The translations under genes were made by a program, and so were the position numbers. Shown here piece by piece: positions 43,656 to 51,244 of a stretch of DNA of 51,297 nucleotides; positions within the stretch are counted from its first letter, which is position 1, and every line of letters begins with the position of its first letter. A model generated the notes under the pieces. The model did no database searches and was not told the origin of the DNA. It saw nothing but the letters and a program-made list of their open reading frames with translations. Source of the DNA: Sphingomonadales bacterium (lineage in GTDB: Bacteria > Pseudomonadota > Alphaproteobacteria > Sphingomonadales > Kordiimonadaceae); contig JAALKD010000017.1 of assembly GCA_011088215.1 (NCBI GenBank), forward strand, positions 4,488-55,784, written 5' to 3'.

Positions 43656-44648
43656 TCATGCATCAAGCAACGTGAGAGCGTTGGCTGCAGCACTTGCATT
43701 GTCCTCAATCAACAGTGGAACAACGTTTGAATTGGCGGTGATCGCTTGTGCCCAAGAGAAACCGCCCCAGCTCCAGCCGTCATTGATATCGAAAGTAACT
43801 TCACGTTGGTTCGCCGAAGTGAGATCAACCAGGATGCTTTGACTGTAAGCCTTCTCAATCACTGTGCCGGTATTTACCTGTTTGGTCGAGAATGTCAGCA
43901 TGACCTTCTGGATGGGCACCATTGCATCGAGACCGTTGCCATAAAGAGGAAACGCGCAAAGCGGTTCTGCCTGACCGGCGACAACTTCTGAAATGCCGCA
44001 GGTAACTGGTGTGCTGGTTTCGTTGAGGACTTCGATGCCGAGTGGTGTTCCGCCTGCGCCAACAGTTCCTGTCCCTTGAGGTGTCGTGATAGCAAGTTGT
44101 TGCGCAAGGTCTATGCCGTAGGAACTGAGGCCTGTTATCCGGCCATTCGGAATGATAGCGGACTGGGAAGTGTAAGCTTCATACTGTACCACCCAATCAA
44201 CTGTAGTCGTTAGTCCAAATTTGTCCGACTGGAACCAGACAAGCGGCATGCCGCCACCAACGGATGATTGCACGGCCTTAAAGCCGTACAGCGAGTATTT
44301 GCCGCCGGAAAGGGCTGTGACGGTGTCTTGATCCATCGTGATCGTAATGCCGTAATTTGTAGCGCCTAGTGGATTGGCAGCCGTACGGGCAACTCCCGCA
44401 CTGCTGATGCCGCAGCCTGCATCAGCGGCTGCATTGCTGGCAACAGACACGCCCTTGATGCCCAGTCTTTTTGCAGCGTTCTCAAGGCTATTCACGTTCA
44501 TGACGACAGTGCCTGATGCCAAAACACTGCTCTTACTGGTCGCTGAGTATGTGAAATCGGCTGCGTCGTAACCTGCCTCCGTGATGATTGCTTCAACCTT
44601 AGTTACGGTCAAACCGCCGCTTGAGCGTTCAAAAACATAATATTCCAT
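43656..44648 (-). CDS. unrecognised family, paralogue 1 of the tandem pair
   Basis: A 330-residue protein. The start at 44648 follows AGGAGATGATACA; an in-frame start at 44678 lacks this. The first 100 residues (EYYVFERSSGGLTVTKVEAI, then NVNSLENAAKRLGIKGVSVA) are specific to this copy. The rest matches paralogue 2: DTVTALSGGKYSLYGFKAVQ, PLVWFQSDKF, YEAYTSQSAIIPNGRI, GTGTVGAGGTPLGI, PIQKVMLTFSTKQVNTGTVI, ILVDLTSANQREVTFDIN and DGWSWGGFSWAQ. There is no signal peptide or membrane helix. A sigma-54-type promoter and two upstream dyads precede it. The function is unknown; it is the probable main output of this locus. Confidence 0.8.
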   Translation of the reverse strand: MEYYVFERSSGGLTVTKVEAIITEAGYDAADFTYSATSKSSVLASGTVVMNVNSLENAAKRLGIKGVSVASNAAADAGCGISSAGVARTAANPLGATNYGITITMDQDTVTALSGGKYSLYGFKAVQSSVGGGMPLVWFQSDKFGLTTTVDWVVQYEAYTSQSAIIPNGRITGLSSYGIDLAQQLAITTPQGTGTVGAGGTPLGIEVLNETSTPVTCGISEVVAGQAEPLCAFPLYGNGLDAMVPIQKVMLTFSTKQVNTGTVIEKAYSQSILVDLTSANQREVTFDINDGWSWGGFSWAQAITANSNVVPLLIEDNASAAANALTLLDA

Positions 44649-44819
44649 TGTATCATCTCCTATTGTCGGTTGTGTCATGACCGAACCTGCGACTGGCCTT
44701 GCCGGATGGCATGGCAGTCATCAGGTCCGCGTCTGCAAATTCAATGGGATGAAATTGGTATTTTCGGATATCTCCCCCGACGGTACCTTACTCGCCCCCT
44801 TGCAGATACAACCAGTAAG

Positions 44820-44835
44820 AGCATTTTACATGCCA
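44820..44835 (-). promoter_or_regulatory. sigma-54-type promoter
   Basis: On the minus strand this reads TGGCATGTAAAATGCT: GG and GC spaced by exactly 10 nt, with two differences from the consensus TGGCACG-N4-TTGCW. It predicts a transcript starting near 44809 with a leader of about 160 nt before the paralogue 1 start. A sigma-54 activator gene lies 3 kb away. Confidence 0.7.
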
Positions 44836-44889
44836 AATTTATTTTCATTTTATTTCAAGTGGTTATTCAATTTTTGTATGCAACTTCGC

Positions 44890-44932
44890 GTGTCGGACAC
44901 CACATAAACATGCTGCTCTGCGTGTCCGACAC
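44890..44932. promoter_or_regulatory. paired upstream activator sites
   Basis: GTGTCGGACAC (44890-44900) and GTGTCCGACAC (44922-44932) are perfect GTGTC-N-GACAC dyads with centres 32 bp apart, about three helical turns. They lie about 85 and 118 bp upstream of the predicted sigma-54 start site, the normal distance for enhancer-binding protein sites. The pattern was not noticed elsewhere in the window. Confidence 0.7.
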
Positions 44933-44948
44933 GCCGAAACGATTGTGT

Positions 44949-45491
44949 CTAGTGAGGGTCACTTCCTGTTCCGACGATTACCTCAGGGTCGAAACTGAAT
45001 ACTCGCGGTGTGGTGACTGAAATCCCGTCGATGACTGCCTCGATTAAAACAGACAAGTAACCGCTCAGGCTCCACTGTCCCCCCGCTGATGCGATGGACA
45101 GTGTTTGCAGGCTTGCGATTGTTCGCATCGTCATATCTATTTTGCGGTCATACGTTTCCTTGGGAATGCCCCACGTATTGATTTGGCAACTGGCCTGGTT
45201 CTTATCATAAGGAGAGAGATAGGTTTGTAACTGTTTCGTATGAGGCTGACAGATGAGGTCAAGCCCTGCGATTGAATATCCCTCGACTTCCATGTTGCTC
45301 GACGCGTCCCCCATGCTGGTCATCGTAACGCTTATCTCAATCGCGTCGCCTTTTTCGAAATGGTAGCTGCCCGAATAGCGTCCCGCCGAACGCTTTGAAG
45401 GTTTACCACCGGATGTAATTGAATATTGCAGTACTTGCGTCAGCTGTTCTGCGTCAAATTGCAGGTGTAGAAAATGAGTTTTTGTCGACAT
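44949..45491 (-). CDS. 180-residue protein of unknown function, co-transcribed with the kinase
   Basis: The start follows AGGGGGACATTT and lies 16 bp after the kinase stop, so the two form an operon. The protein is predicted to be beta-rich, without signal peptide or membrane helix. The C-terminal segment (GGQWSLSGYLSVLIEAVIDG, then RVFSFDPEVIVGTG) vaguely recalls AidA/PixA-type inclusion-body proteins, which end in a similar W...DP pattern, but this is too weak to assign. Its position between the kinase and the sigma-54 target gene suggests a role in the same system, for example as a substrate or effector (inference). Confidence 0.75.
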   Translation of the reverse strand: MSTKTHFLHLQFDAEQLTQVLQYSITSGGKPSKRSAGRYSGSYHFEKGDAIEISVTMTSMGDASSNMEVEGYSIAGLDLICQPHTKQLQTYLSPYDKNQASCQINTWGIPKETYDRKIDMTMRTIASLQTLSIASAGGQWSLSGYLSVLIEAVIDGISVTTPRVFSFDPEVIVGTGSDPH

Positions 45492-45507
45492 AAATGTCCC
45501 CCTTGTT

Positions 45508-47637
45508 TCATGGTTGCTGGTTTAGAATTTCGTGGTAACGCGGATCTCGGCGCAGTGCGGCAAATTCGGGGTCTGCTTGGACGATACTGACCGGGTAACC
45601 CCGGACGATTGCTCGTTCAAGATAGATAAGCGCGGGCTCACGTTTTCCGATAATTTCACTGGTGGTACTGGCCCGGTACAGAACAGATATGTCGTCGGGC
45701 GCAAGGGACAGAGCTTCGGCCTGCAACTGCAATGCTTCCGGAAACTGGCCAGCTTTTGCGCTGTAAAGTGCGGCACGGCTGTATAAAGCAGGTTGTTTGT
45801 TCGCCGGGGAGAGGCGGTTCATTATAATTTGCAGGGCACGACCATAGGCAGTTCGTGCCTTGTCTTCGTTGCCAGCCGACCAGCGGTAAGCATCGGCCAG
45901 ATTGGCCCACATAATGTAGCTGTTGCTGTTGCCGTCGCTATCCAGCGCGCGTTGAAATGCGTTTGCTGCCTGAGGGTATTGGCCAAGGGAAAAGAAATAG
46001 GTCCCGAGGTTACTGTAAAGCACTGGATGCGGGCGCACCTGCAATCCTTGCTGGACAGTGGAAATTGCGTCTATCACCTCATTTTGTGCGTAATAGACGG
46101 CACTTAGATTGGCATAGGCAAAAATATTGTCGGGCGAAAGCCGAATATTTTCCCGAAAGGTTTGCGCCGCAAGATCATAGCGGCCATTTCGAAAATGGAT
46201 TTCACCTAACCCATCATGAAACAGGCTTTCATTGGGATAGTATCGGGATGCTGTTTCAAAAACTGCGAAAGCTTCTTTGGTTTTGCCAGTGTTTTTTAAA
46301 AACCTGCCATATCCTTCCAATGCCAAGAAGCCTTTTGGATTGAGGACAAGGGTTTGTTCATATTGAAGGCGTGCGTCTGCGGTTTGGCCTTTGAATTCCA
46401 TAGCCCACGCTTTTGCTGTGTGGGCAAGGGCCAGATGATTATCGAGGGAAAGCGCAACGTCTGCTGCGGCATCAGCCTGCTCAAGCGTTGATTGATCAGA
46501 CTGATCGCTGGCGTAACGGCGCAGCAGGGCGAGGCTTAGTCCAGCTGTTGCCGCTGCGTTTTGCGGGTCTCGTACCAACACTTTTTGAAAATTGGCGACG
46601 GCATCGTTGATTGCATTTTTTTCATCATGTGATCTCAAGTCTGACATACCTTTGGTGATCAAGCTGCGAATGCTGGGGCGATCCTGATCGAAATACTCGG
46701 CACCGAAGACGGATAGAGCGAAAACAAAGGCGATGGCACTCGTTGCAATCATTCCGCGACGAGCCATTTTTGTTGCTTTAACAGGTTTGGCAGCAGGCAC
46801 GTTTTTTTGCACGGTGTGCAGGGCAAGCTGATCGTATACTTCCACCATATTGTCGGGTCGATGGTTGCTGTCTTTCTTCAGCATTTTATGCACGAGCTTT
46901 GCCAGACTTTCCGGAATGCCGGGCTTCAACAGGTTGATGTTTTTAGGAGTATTGCTCAGCACAACACTTATTGTTGCTGCCTCGGATTGTGCGATGAATG
47001 CCCGCTGTCCGGCCAGCATCTCATATAAAACCGCGCCAAAAGAGAATATATCCGACTTTTTTTCCGGCGTGCCGCCAATGATCACTTCAGGGGCCATGTA
47101 AGCGAGGGTCCCTCTGATGGTTCCAGATGCAATGTTGTCTCCAGTGAAGGTGGCCAGCTCGTCCGCGCGCGCCGTTAAAGCCGCAAGGCCAAAGTCAACA
47201 AGAAGCGGCTTGCCTGTTTTGTCTATCATTATATTAGCGGGTTTTATATCGGCATGAACAATGCCCAGTGCATGGGCACACTTTAGGGCGTCGGCAATTT
47301 GTAGCGCCATGCGAACCACATCGTCAAAAACCAGAGGTGCATTTTTCAGGCAGTCAGTGAGGGAAACGCCGTCCACATGTTCCATGACAAGATAGGTCTG
47401 CCCTTTGAAGCGGGCCATTTCATATAGCGTTACTATGTTTGGGTGATTGAGCTTTGCCAGTGTCTGGGCTTCTTCCAGACTTTTGCGGCCGCCCAGAGTA
47501 TCTCGCTTATCTTCTTTGAGAAATTTGAGAGCGACAGTCCGATCGAGAATAGTGTCTCGTGCCCTTAGAACGGTACCGTAGGCCCCCTCTCCAAGTGGTT
47601 GCTCCAATCTGTACCGGCCGACTTTATCAACGTTCAC
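45508..47637 (-). CDS. membrane Ser/Thr protein kinase with C-terminal TPR repeats
   Basis: About 709 residues. The Hanks-type kinase domain is at 5-265: glycine loop LGEGAYGTV, Lys in TVALKFLKED, Glu in the C-helix, catalytic loop VHADIKPANIMI (HAD in place of the usual HRD), DFGLAAL and APEVIIGG. One transmembrane helix follows near residue 295 (GMIATSAIAFVFALSVFGAE). The rest is TPRs (AAATAGLSLALLRRY, ARLQYEQTLVLNPKGFLALE, AYANLSAVYYAQNEVIDAIS), presumably extracytoplasmic. Start choice is uncertain: GTG 47637, after AGGACAAGCGGTCA, lies just before the kinase domain, whereas ATG 47733 lacks a ribosome binding site. It is divergent from an FHA-like enhancer-binding protein, its likely phosphorylation-linked partner. 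Confidence 0.88.
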   Translation of the reverse strand: MNVDKVGRYRLEQPLGEGAYGTVLRARDTILDRTVALKFLKEDKRDTLGGRKSLEEAQTLAKLNHPNIVTLYEMARFKGQTYLVMEHVDGVSLTDCLKNAPLVFDDVVRMALQIADALKCAHALGIVHADIKPANIMIDKTGKPLLVDFGLAALTARADELATFTGDNIASGTIRGTLAYMAPEVIIGGTPEKKSDIFSFGAVLYEMLAGQRAFIAQSEAATISVVLSNTPKNINLLKPGIPESLAKLVHKMLKKDSNHRPDNMVEVYDQLALHTVQKNVPAAKPVKATKMARRGMIATSAIAFVFALSVFGAEYFDQDRPSIRSLITKGMSDLRSHDEKNAINDAVANFQKVLVRDPQNAAATAGLSLALLRRYASDQSDQSTLEQADAAADVALSLDNHLALAHTAKAWAMEFKGQTADARLQYEQTLVLNPKGFLALEGYGRFLKNTGKTKEAFAVFETASRYYPNESLFHDGLGEIHFRNGRYDLAAQTFRENIRLSPDNIFAYANLSAVYYAQNEVIDAISTVQQGLQVRPHPVLYSNLGTYFFSLGQYPQAANAFQRALDSDGNSNSYIMWANLADAYRWSAGNEDKARTAYGRALQIIMNRLSPANKQPALYSRAALYSAKAGQFPEALQLQAEALSLAPDDISVLYRASTTSEIIGKREPALIYLERAIVRGYPVSIVQADPEFAALRRDPRYHEILNQQP

Positions 47638-47843
47638 TGACCGCTTGTCCTGGCAGTTTTGATAAGATTCTCGTATAAATATTTTAATGCTACTATAAGG
47701 AGATATTTGGATCAGTTTGCAAGAAAATTTCATTTATAGGTAGTTTAATGCTCTCTAATCGAGAATGTTTTGATGAAATTGACGGACGGGATGATGGTGT
47801 TTTTCGCAATAATTTTATCTTTGTGACTTGATGGTGAAGACAG

Positions 47844-49346
47844 ATGATGATTGACGAAACACTGGCGTTAACACTGGACAAACGGCAGTCGGCCGGCAGG
47901 CGGGCTACTTCTCCCAGCATCGGCGTTATCTGGCACCCGGACCAGTCGCGGATAGGTAACATTGCACCGCTTTTTTACGGCAAAACCGGCACGGCGGAGT
48001 TATCCCGGAGTGGGTTGCTTTTCTACGATGACGCCGGAAATGAAGGCAAACCGCTTCTGGACCGGCATATTTCACGAAGCCCGCTGTTGATCCGACGGAT
48101 AACTGAAACAGAATATGAAATAGTCCCGCCGACCAGTAAAATGGTGGTGTCGGTCAATGGCCGCGTTGTTAGCGATTCAGTAACTGTTTCGTTGAAGGAT
48201 ATGGGGCGCGAGATAATCATTTCGCTTTCGGATAAAGTTGTTCTAGCGATATTTGAATGTCCGTCACAACGCGAGCTTTCGTCCAAAAATCATGGGCTGC
48301 TGGGAATTAGTCCGCAAATCCAGGATGTATGGAAGGTGATTGAGCAGGCGGGGCCTACCGACCTTCCTGTGCTGATAAAAGGTGCGACCGGTACAGGGAA
48401 GGAACTGATAGCCCAGGCTCTGCATGCGCTGAGCAGGCGATCAGGCCATGTCATGTTAAACGTTAATATGGCTACCATTTCACGTGAGCTTGCTGCGGCT
48501 GATCTATTTGGCACGGCCCGCGGCGCATTCACTGGTGCTGTTCAGGATAAGACGGGATTGTTTGAACAGGCATCGAAAGGTACCTTGTTTCTCGATGAGA
48601 TCGGAGACACGCCCCGCATTGTCCAGCCGATGTTGCTCCGTGCTCTGGAGACCGGTGAAATTCGCCGGGTTGGGGAAACCAGAGTCAAGAAAACCACTCC
48701 GCGTATTGTTGCAGCAACAGACCGGGCCCTGACGGCTGATAATTTCAGCCAACCGCTGCTAAGGCGGCTGGAAAGCATTATTGTTACCGCACTGAACCTG
48801 CGAGAGCACCGGGTGGATATTGGTATTCTTATCAAACACTTTATGGGTGGTAACAATACGGTTCAAACCCGACCAGCGCAGGCATCATTTTCCGGTTCTT
48901 CCGTCGCGCGGCTGGCGCTGCATGATTGGCCGGGCAATGTGCGTGAGTTGCGTAATATTGTACAGCAAGTCAGTATTGGTCAGACGCCGGAAGTATTATT
49001 AAACCACCATATTGATTCACATTCCCGCACCCTTTCCCAGGGCGCGCAGGCATTCCGAAAAAGACCTCAATACCGTCCACCAACAAGCGTCAGTGAAGAC
49101 GAAATGCTGAAAGCACTGGATCGGAACCAATGGTGTATCAAACACGCGGCAAGTATGCTCAATGTCTCCCGAACGGCTCTATACAGTTTAATGGAGAAAT
49201 CAAAGAGAGTACGGCGTTCCGAAGAATTGAGTGAGCTGGAGATCAAACAGGTCATGGCTCGCAAGCCCAACGACATAGATTTCTGGGCGAAAGAGCTGCG
49301 TGTTCCGCGCGACGCTCTGAAACGGCGAGTTAAACGATTGTCGTAG
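47844..49346 (+). CDS. sigma-54 enhancer-binding protein with FHA-like N-terminus and tandem C-terminal HTHs
   Basis: A 500-residue protein. The N-terminus (about 15-140) has the strand pattern of an FHA domain: RHISRSPLLIRR, VSVNGRVV and ISLSDKVVLAIF. The AAA+ domain has Walker A GATGTGKE (about 180), the sigma-54-contacting GAFTGA (about 226-231), Walker B GTLFLDEIGD (about 250) and WPGNVRELRN (about 365). Two helix-turn-helix units end the protein: CIKHAASMLNVSRTALYSLM and DFWAKELRVPRDALKRRV. All residues for sigma-54 activation are present. FHA domains bind phosphothreonine, so the adjacent kinase is the probable input. The likely output is the sigma-54 promoter at 44820. Confidence 0.9.
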   Translation: MMIDETLALTLDKRQSAGRRATSPSIGVIWHPDQSRIGNIAPLFYGKTGTAELSRSGLLFYDDAGNEGKPLLDRHISRSPLLIRRITETEYEIVPPTSKMVVSVNGRVVSDSVTVSLKDMGREIIISLSDKVVLAIFECPSQRELSSKNHGLLGISPQIQDVWKVIEQAGPTDLPVLIKGATGTGKELIAQALHALSRRSGHVMLNVNMATISRELAAADLFGTARGAFTGAVQDKTGLFEQASKGTLFLDEIGDTPRIVQPMLLRALETGEIRRVGETRVKKTTPRIVAATDRALTADNFSQPLLRRLESIIVTALNLREHRVDIGILIKHFMGGNNTVQTRPAQASFSGSSVARLALHDWPGNVRELRNIVQQVSIGQTPEVLLNHHIDSHSRTLSQGAQAFRKRPQYRPPTSVSEDEMLKALDRNQWCIKHAASMLNVSRTALYSLMEKSKRVRRSEELSELEIKQVMARKPNDIDFWAKELRVPRDALKRRVKRLS

Positions 49347-49395
49347 GTTTGACGGTGTTAACAGTGTCAATTCTGGATGCGCGCGCAAGCGACAG

Positions 49396-49440
49396 CCAGA
49401 TATCAGCGGTTTATCATGGGTAAACATGGGTGAATTTGGA
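49396..49440 (+). repeat. 45-bp degenerate coding repeat, copy 2
   Basis: This matches 28649-28693 at 36 of 45 positions. In the shared frame it reads PDISGLSWVNMGEFG. The copies bracket a 20.7-kb segment in direct orientation. Both seem to be remnants of one protein family, not recognised here. Confidence 0.5.
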
Positions 49441-49631
49441 ATTCCTATCCAAAAACGACCGTTTTTAGCCTGTTATTCAATGACATTCCCACAGCGTGGC
49501 CAGGCGATACCCGGTGTCGGGCTGCTAAATACAGCAAGAACATACCATAAACAAATACAGGTAACCATATGAAATAAAATAGAAAATGTATGAAATATAG
49601 GTGACTTGGTGGTGAATATTAATATTGATAT

Positions 49632-49677
49632 TCCCATGAAATCCCATTGACTATAGCCTTTTTCCCATGATATCCCA
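49632..49677 (+). promoter_or_regulatory. MraZ operator: four phased TGGGA boxes
   Basis: TCCCA (TGGGA on the other strand) occurs at 49632, 49642, 49663 and 49673, giving intervals of 10, 21 and 10 bp. All boxes therefore face the same side of the helix. Known MraZ sites are TGGGN repeats with 5-nt spacers upstream of mraZ. A TTGACT hexamer at 49647 lies between the pairs and may be the -35 element. Autorepression of the division cluster by MraZ is expected. Confidence 0.75.
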
Positions 49678-49781
49678 TAAAGGTTCGGGTGACGACCCGG
49701 ATGCTCATGTCGATTGCGTTCCACGGATACGTCCCGGGGGGGCCTGCGATGCGGGGGGAGAAATAAGGGGCTCGTGGGACA

Positions 49782-50246
49782 ATGGCGTTATTCCTGTCCA
49801 CATATGAAAACAAAGTCGATAAGAAGGGCAGGGTTTCTGTTCCCGCTTCTTTTCGTACGGCCGTTGCCACCAGTCACTTCACCGGCGTTGCCATTTACCG
49901 ACATATTCAGCTGCCCTGTATCGAAGGGTCAGATATTTCCTTCCTTGAGCGTCTTACTGAGCGGTTGTATGAGGGCTATGACCCCATTGCTTTTGACGAG
50001 CTACCAACCGCGACGTCCATTCTGGCAGAATCCAATCAACTGGCATTTGATTCCGAAGGCCGCATATTGCTATCTGCCGCGATGAAGGAACACGCTGGCA
50101 TTGACGGGCAGGCGACATTCGTCGGGCTCGGTCGTATGTTCCAGATATGGGCACCGGGCCGGTTTGCTGAGCATCGTCAGCAACAACGCGGCATCGTAGT
50201 AGATAAAGCGCGCGGGCAGTCGTCGGGCGAAGGAGGGCGGTCATGA
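49782..50246 (+). CDS. mraZ: division/cell-wall cluster transcriptional regulator MraZ
   Basis: A 154-residue protein with two SpoVT/AbrB-like half domains: [18 protein letters not shown] at the N-terminus and [20 protein letters not shown] in the middle, each with the conserved D..GR...P/S pattern. [17 protein letters not shown] is a typical MraZ C-terminal motif. MraZ binds TGGGN repeats upstream of its own gene and represses the dcw cluster; four such boxes lie 100-150 bp upstream here. It overlaps rsmH by 4 bp (ATGA), so the two are coupled. The length is normal for the family. Confidence 0.97.
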   Translation: MALFLSTYENKVDKKGRVSVPASFRTAVATSHFTGVAIYRHIQLPCIEGSDISFLERLTERLYEGYDPIAFDELPTATSILAESNQLAFDSEGRILLSAAMKEHAGIDGQATFVGLGRMFQIWAPGRFAEHRQQQRGIVVDKARGQSSGEGGRS

Positions 50247-51244
50247 CCGCCATGCCCGCCAGCCCAGCTCCAGCTAACACACATATCCCCGTCCTTTTGG
50301 ATGAAGTTGTCTCCGCACTAAAACCTGGCGCAGGCGAACTGTATATAGATGGCACTTTCGGTGCTGGTGGTTATGCCCGCGCCGTGTTGGCGTCGGCAGA
50401 TTGTTCAGTAATTGGTATTGATCGTGACCCGCGGGCGATTGATCGCGCAGCGGTTTTCGCCGAAGAGTTTGGCCCGCGTTTTCGCATATGCGAAGGCCGG
50501 TTCGGCGACATGGTGGCGCTCCTGAGTGATATTGGCGTCGAGGCCGTGGACGGCGTTATGCTCGACATTGGTGTTTCATCCTTCCAGTTAGACGAGGCAG
50601 AGCGCGGGTTTTCTTTCCGCGAAGACGGCCCACTGGACATGCGCATGAGCAGCGATGGCGAAAGCGCAGCTGACGTGGTCAACACCTATGAAGAAACTGA
50701 GCTAGCCAATATTATCTACCGCTACGGCGAAGAGCGAAAGTCGCGCCGTATAGCTGCAGCGATTGTTCGCCGCCGGGCAGAGGCGCTGTTTGAGCGTACC
50801 CTCGATTTGGCGAGTCTGGTCGAATCTGTGCTTGGGCGTCCGCCGATGAAAAAAGGCCGCAAGCCTACCCATCCGGCAACACGCACATTTCAGGCCCTGC
50901 GCATTCATGTGAACGATGAAATGGGTGAGCTGGAGCGCGGCCTTGTTGCCGCAGAAGCCTTGTTGCGCGCTGGCGGTCGTTTGGTGGTTGTCAGTTTTCA
51001 TTCGCTTGAAGACCGTGTGGTTAAAAGTTTTATGGCGGAGCGGTCCGGTCGTTTGCCGGCCGCATCCCGCCACATGCCAATGCAGATGGGTGCAGCACAG
51101 CCCGCATCTTTCCGGCTGGAAACAAAGGGCGTGATCAAACCGTCTGCTGAGGAAGAAAGCACCAATCCGCGCTCGCGCTCGTCGAAGCTGCGGGCTGCCG
51201 TGCGCACGAGCGCACCAGGATGGGGGAGGGCTGCAGATGCGTAG
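50243..51244 (+). CDS. rsmH: 16S rRNA (cytosine(1402)-N4)-methyltransferase
   Basis: A 333-residue enzyme. It has the conserved N-terminus [13 protein letters not shown], the SAM-binding glycine motif [16 protein letters not shown] (about 35-50), [26 protein letters not shown], and the C-terminal [20 protein letters not shown] and [15 protein letters not shown]. These are diagnostic of RsmH (MraW), which methylates N4 of C1402 in the ribosomal P site. It follows mraZ with a 4-bp overlap and overlaps the next ORF by 8 bp, as usual in the division/cell-wall cluster. Confidence 0.97.
   Translation: MTAMPASPAPANTHIPVLLDEVVSALKPGAGELYIDGTFGAGGYARAVLASADCSVIGIDRDPRAIDRAAVFAEEFGPRFRICEGRFGDMVALLSDIGVEAVDGVMLDIGVSSFQLDEAERGFSFREDGPLDMRMSSDGESAADVVNTYEETELANIIYRYGEERKSRRIAAAIVRRRAEALFERTLDLASLVESVLGRPPMKKGRKPTHPATRTFQALRIHVNDEMGELERGLVAAEALLRAGGRLVVVSFHSLEDRVVKSFMAERSGRLPAASRHMPMQMGAAQPASFRLETKGVIKPSAEEESTNPRSRSSKLRAAVRTSAPGWGRAADA

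Larger units (their letters stand above)
49347..49781. other. intergenic region upstream of mraZ
   Basis: This 435-bp gap holds no credible ORF. It contains the second copy of the 45-bp coding remnant (49396-49440), then an A+T-rich stretch, then four TCCCA boxes at 49632-49677 that match the MraZ operator. A -35-like TTGACT lies at 49647-49652 between the boxes. A G-rich run (49737-49760) comes just before mraZ. Confidence 0.6.

Noticed and set aside
49451..49467. AAAAAC/GTTTTT hairpin as terminator of the sigma-54 activator gene
   Set aside because: A six-pair A/T stem without GC content is too weak to support.
15682..49781. The whole rnpB-mraZ interval as one integrative element
   Set aside because: There is no integrase, no terminal repeat pair at both outer ends and the gene content is heterogeneous. 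The rnpB 3' repeat recurs only at 16615, not near mraZ.
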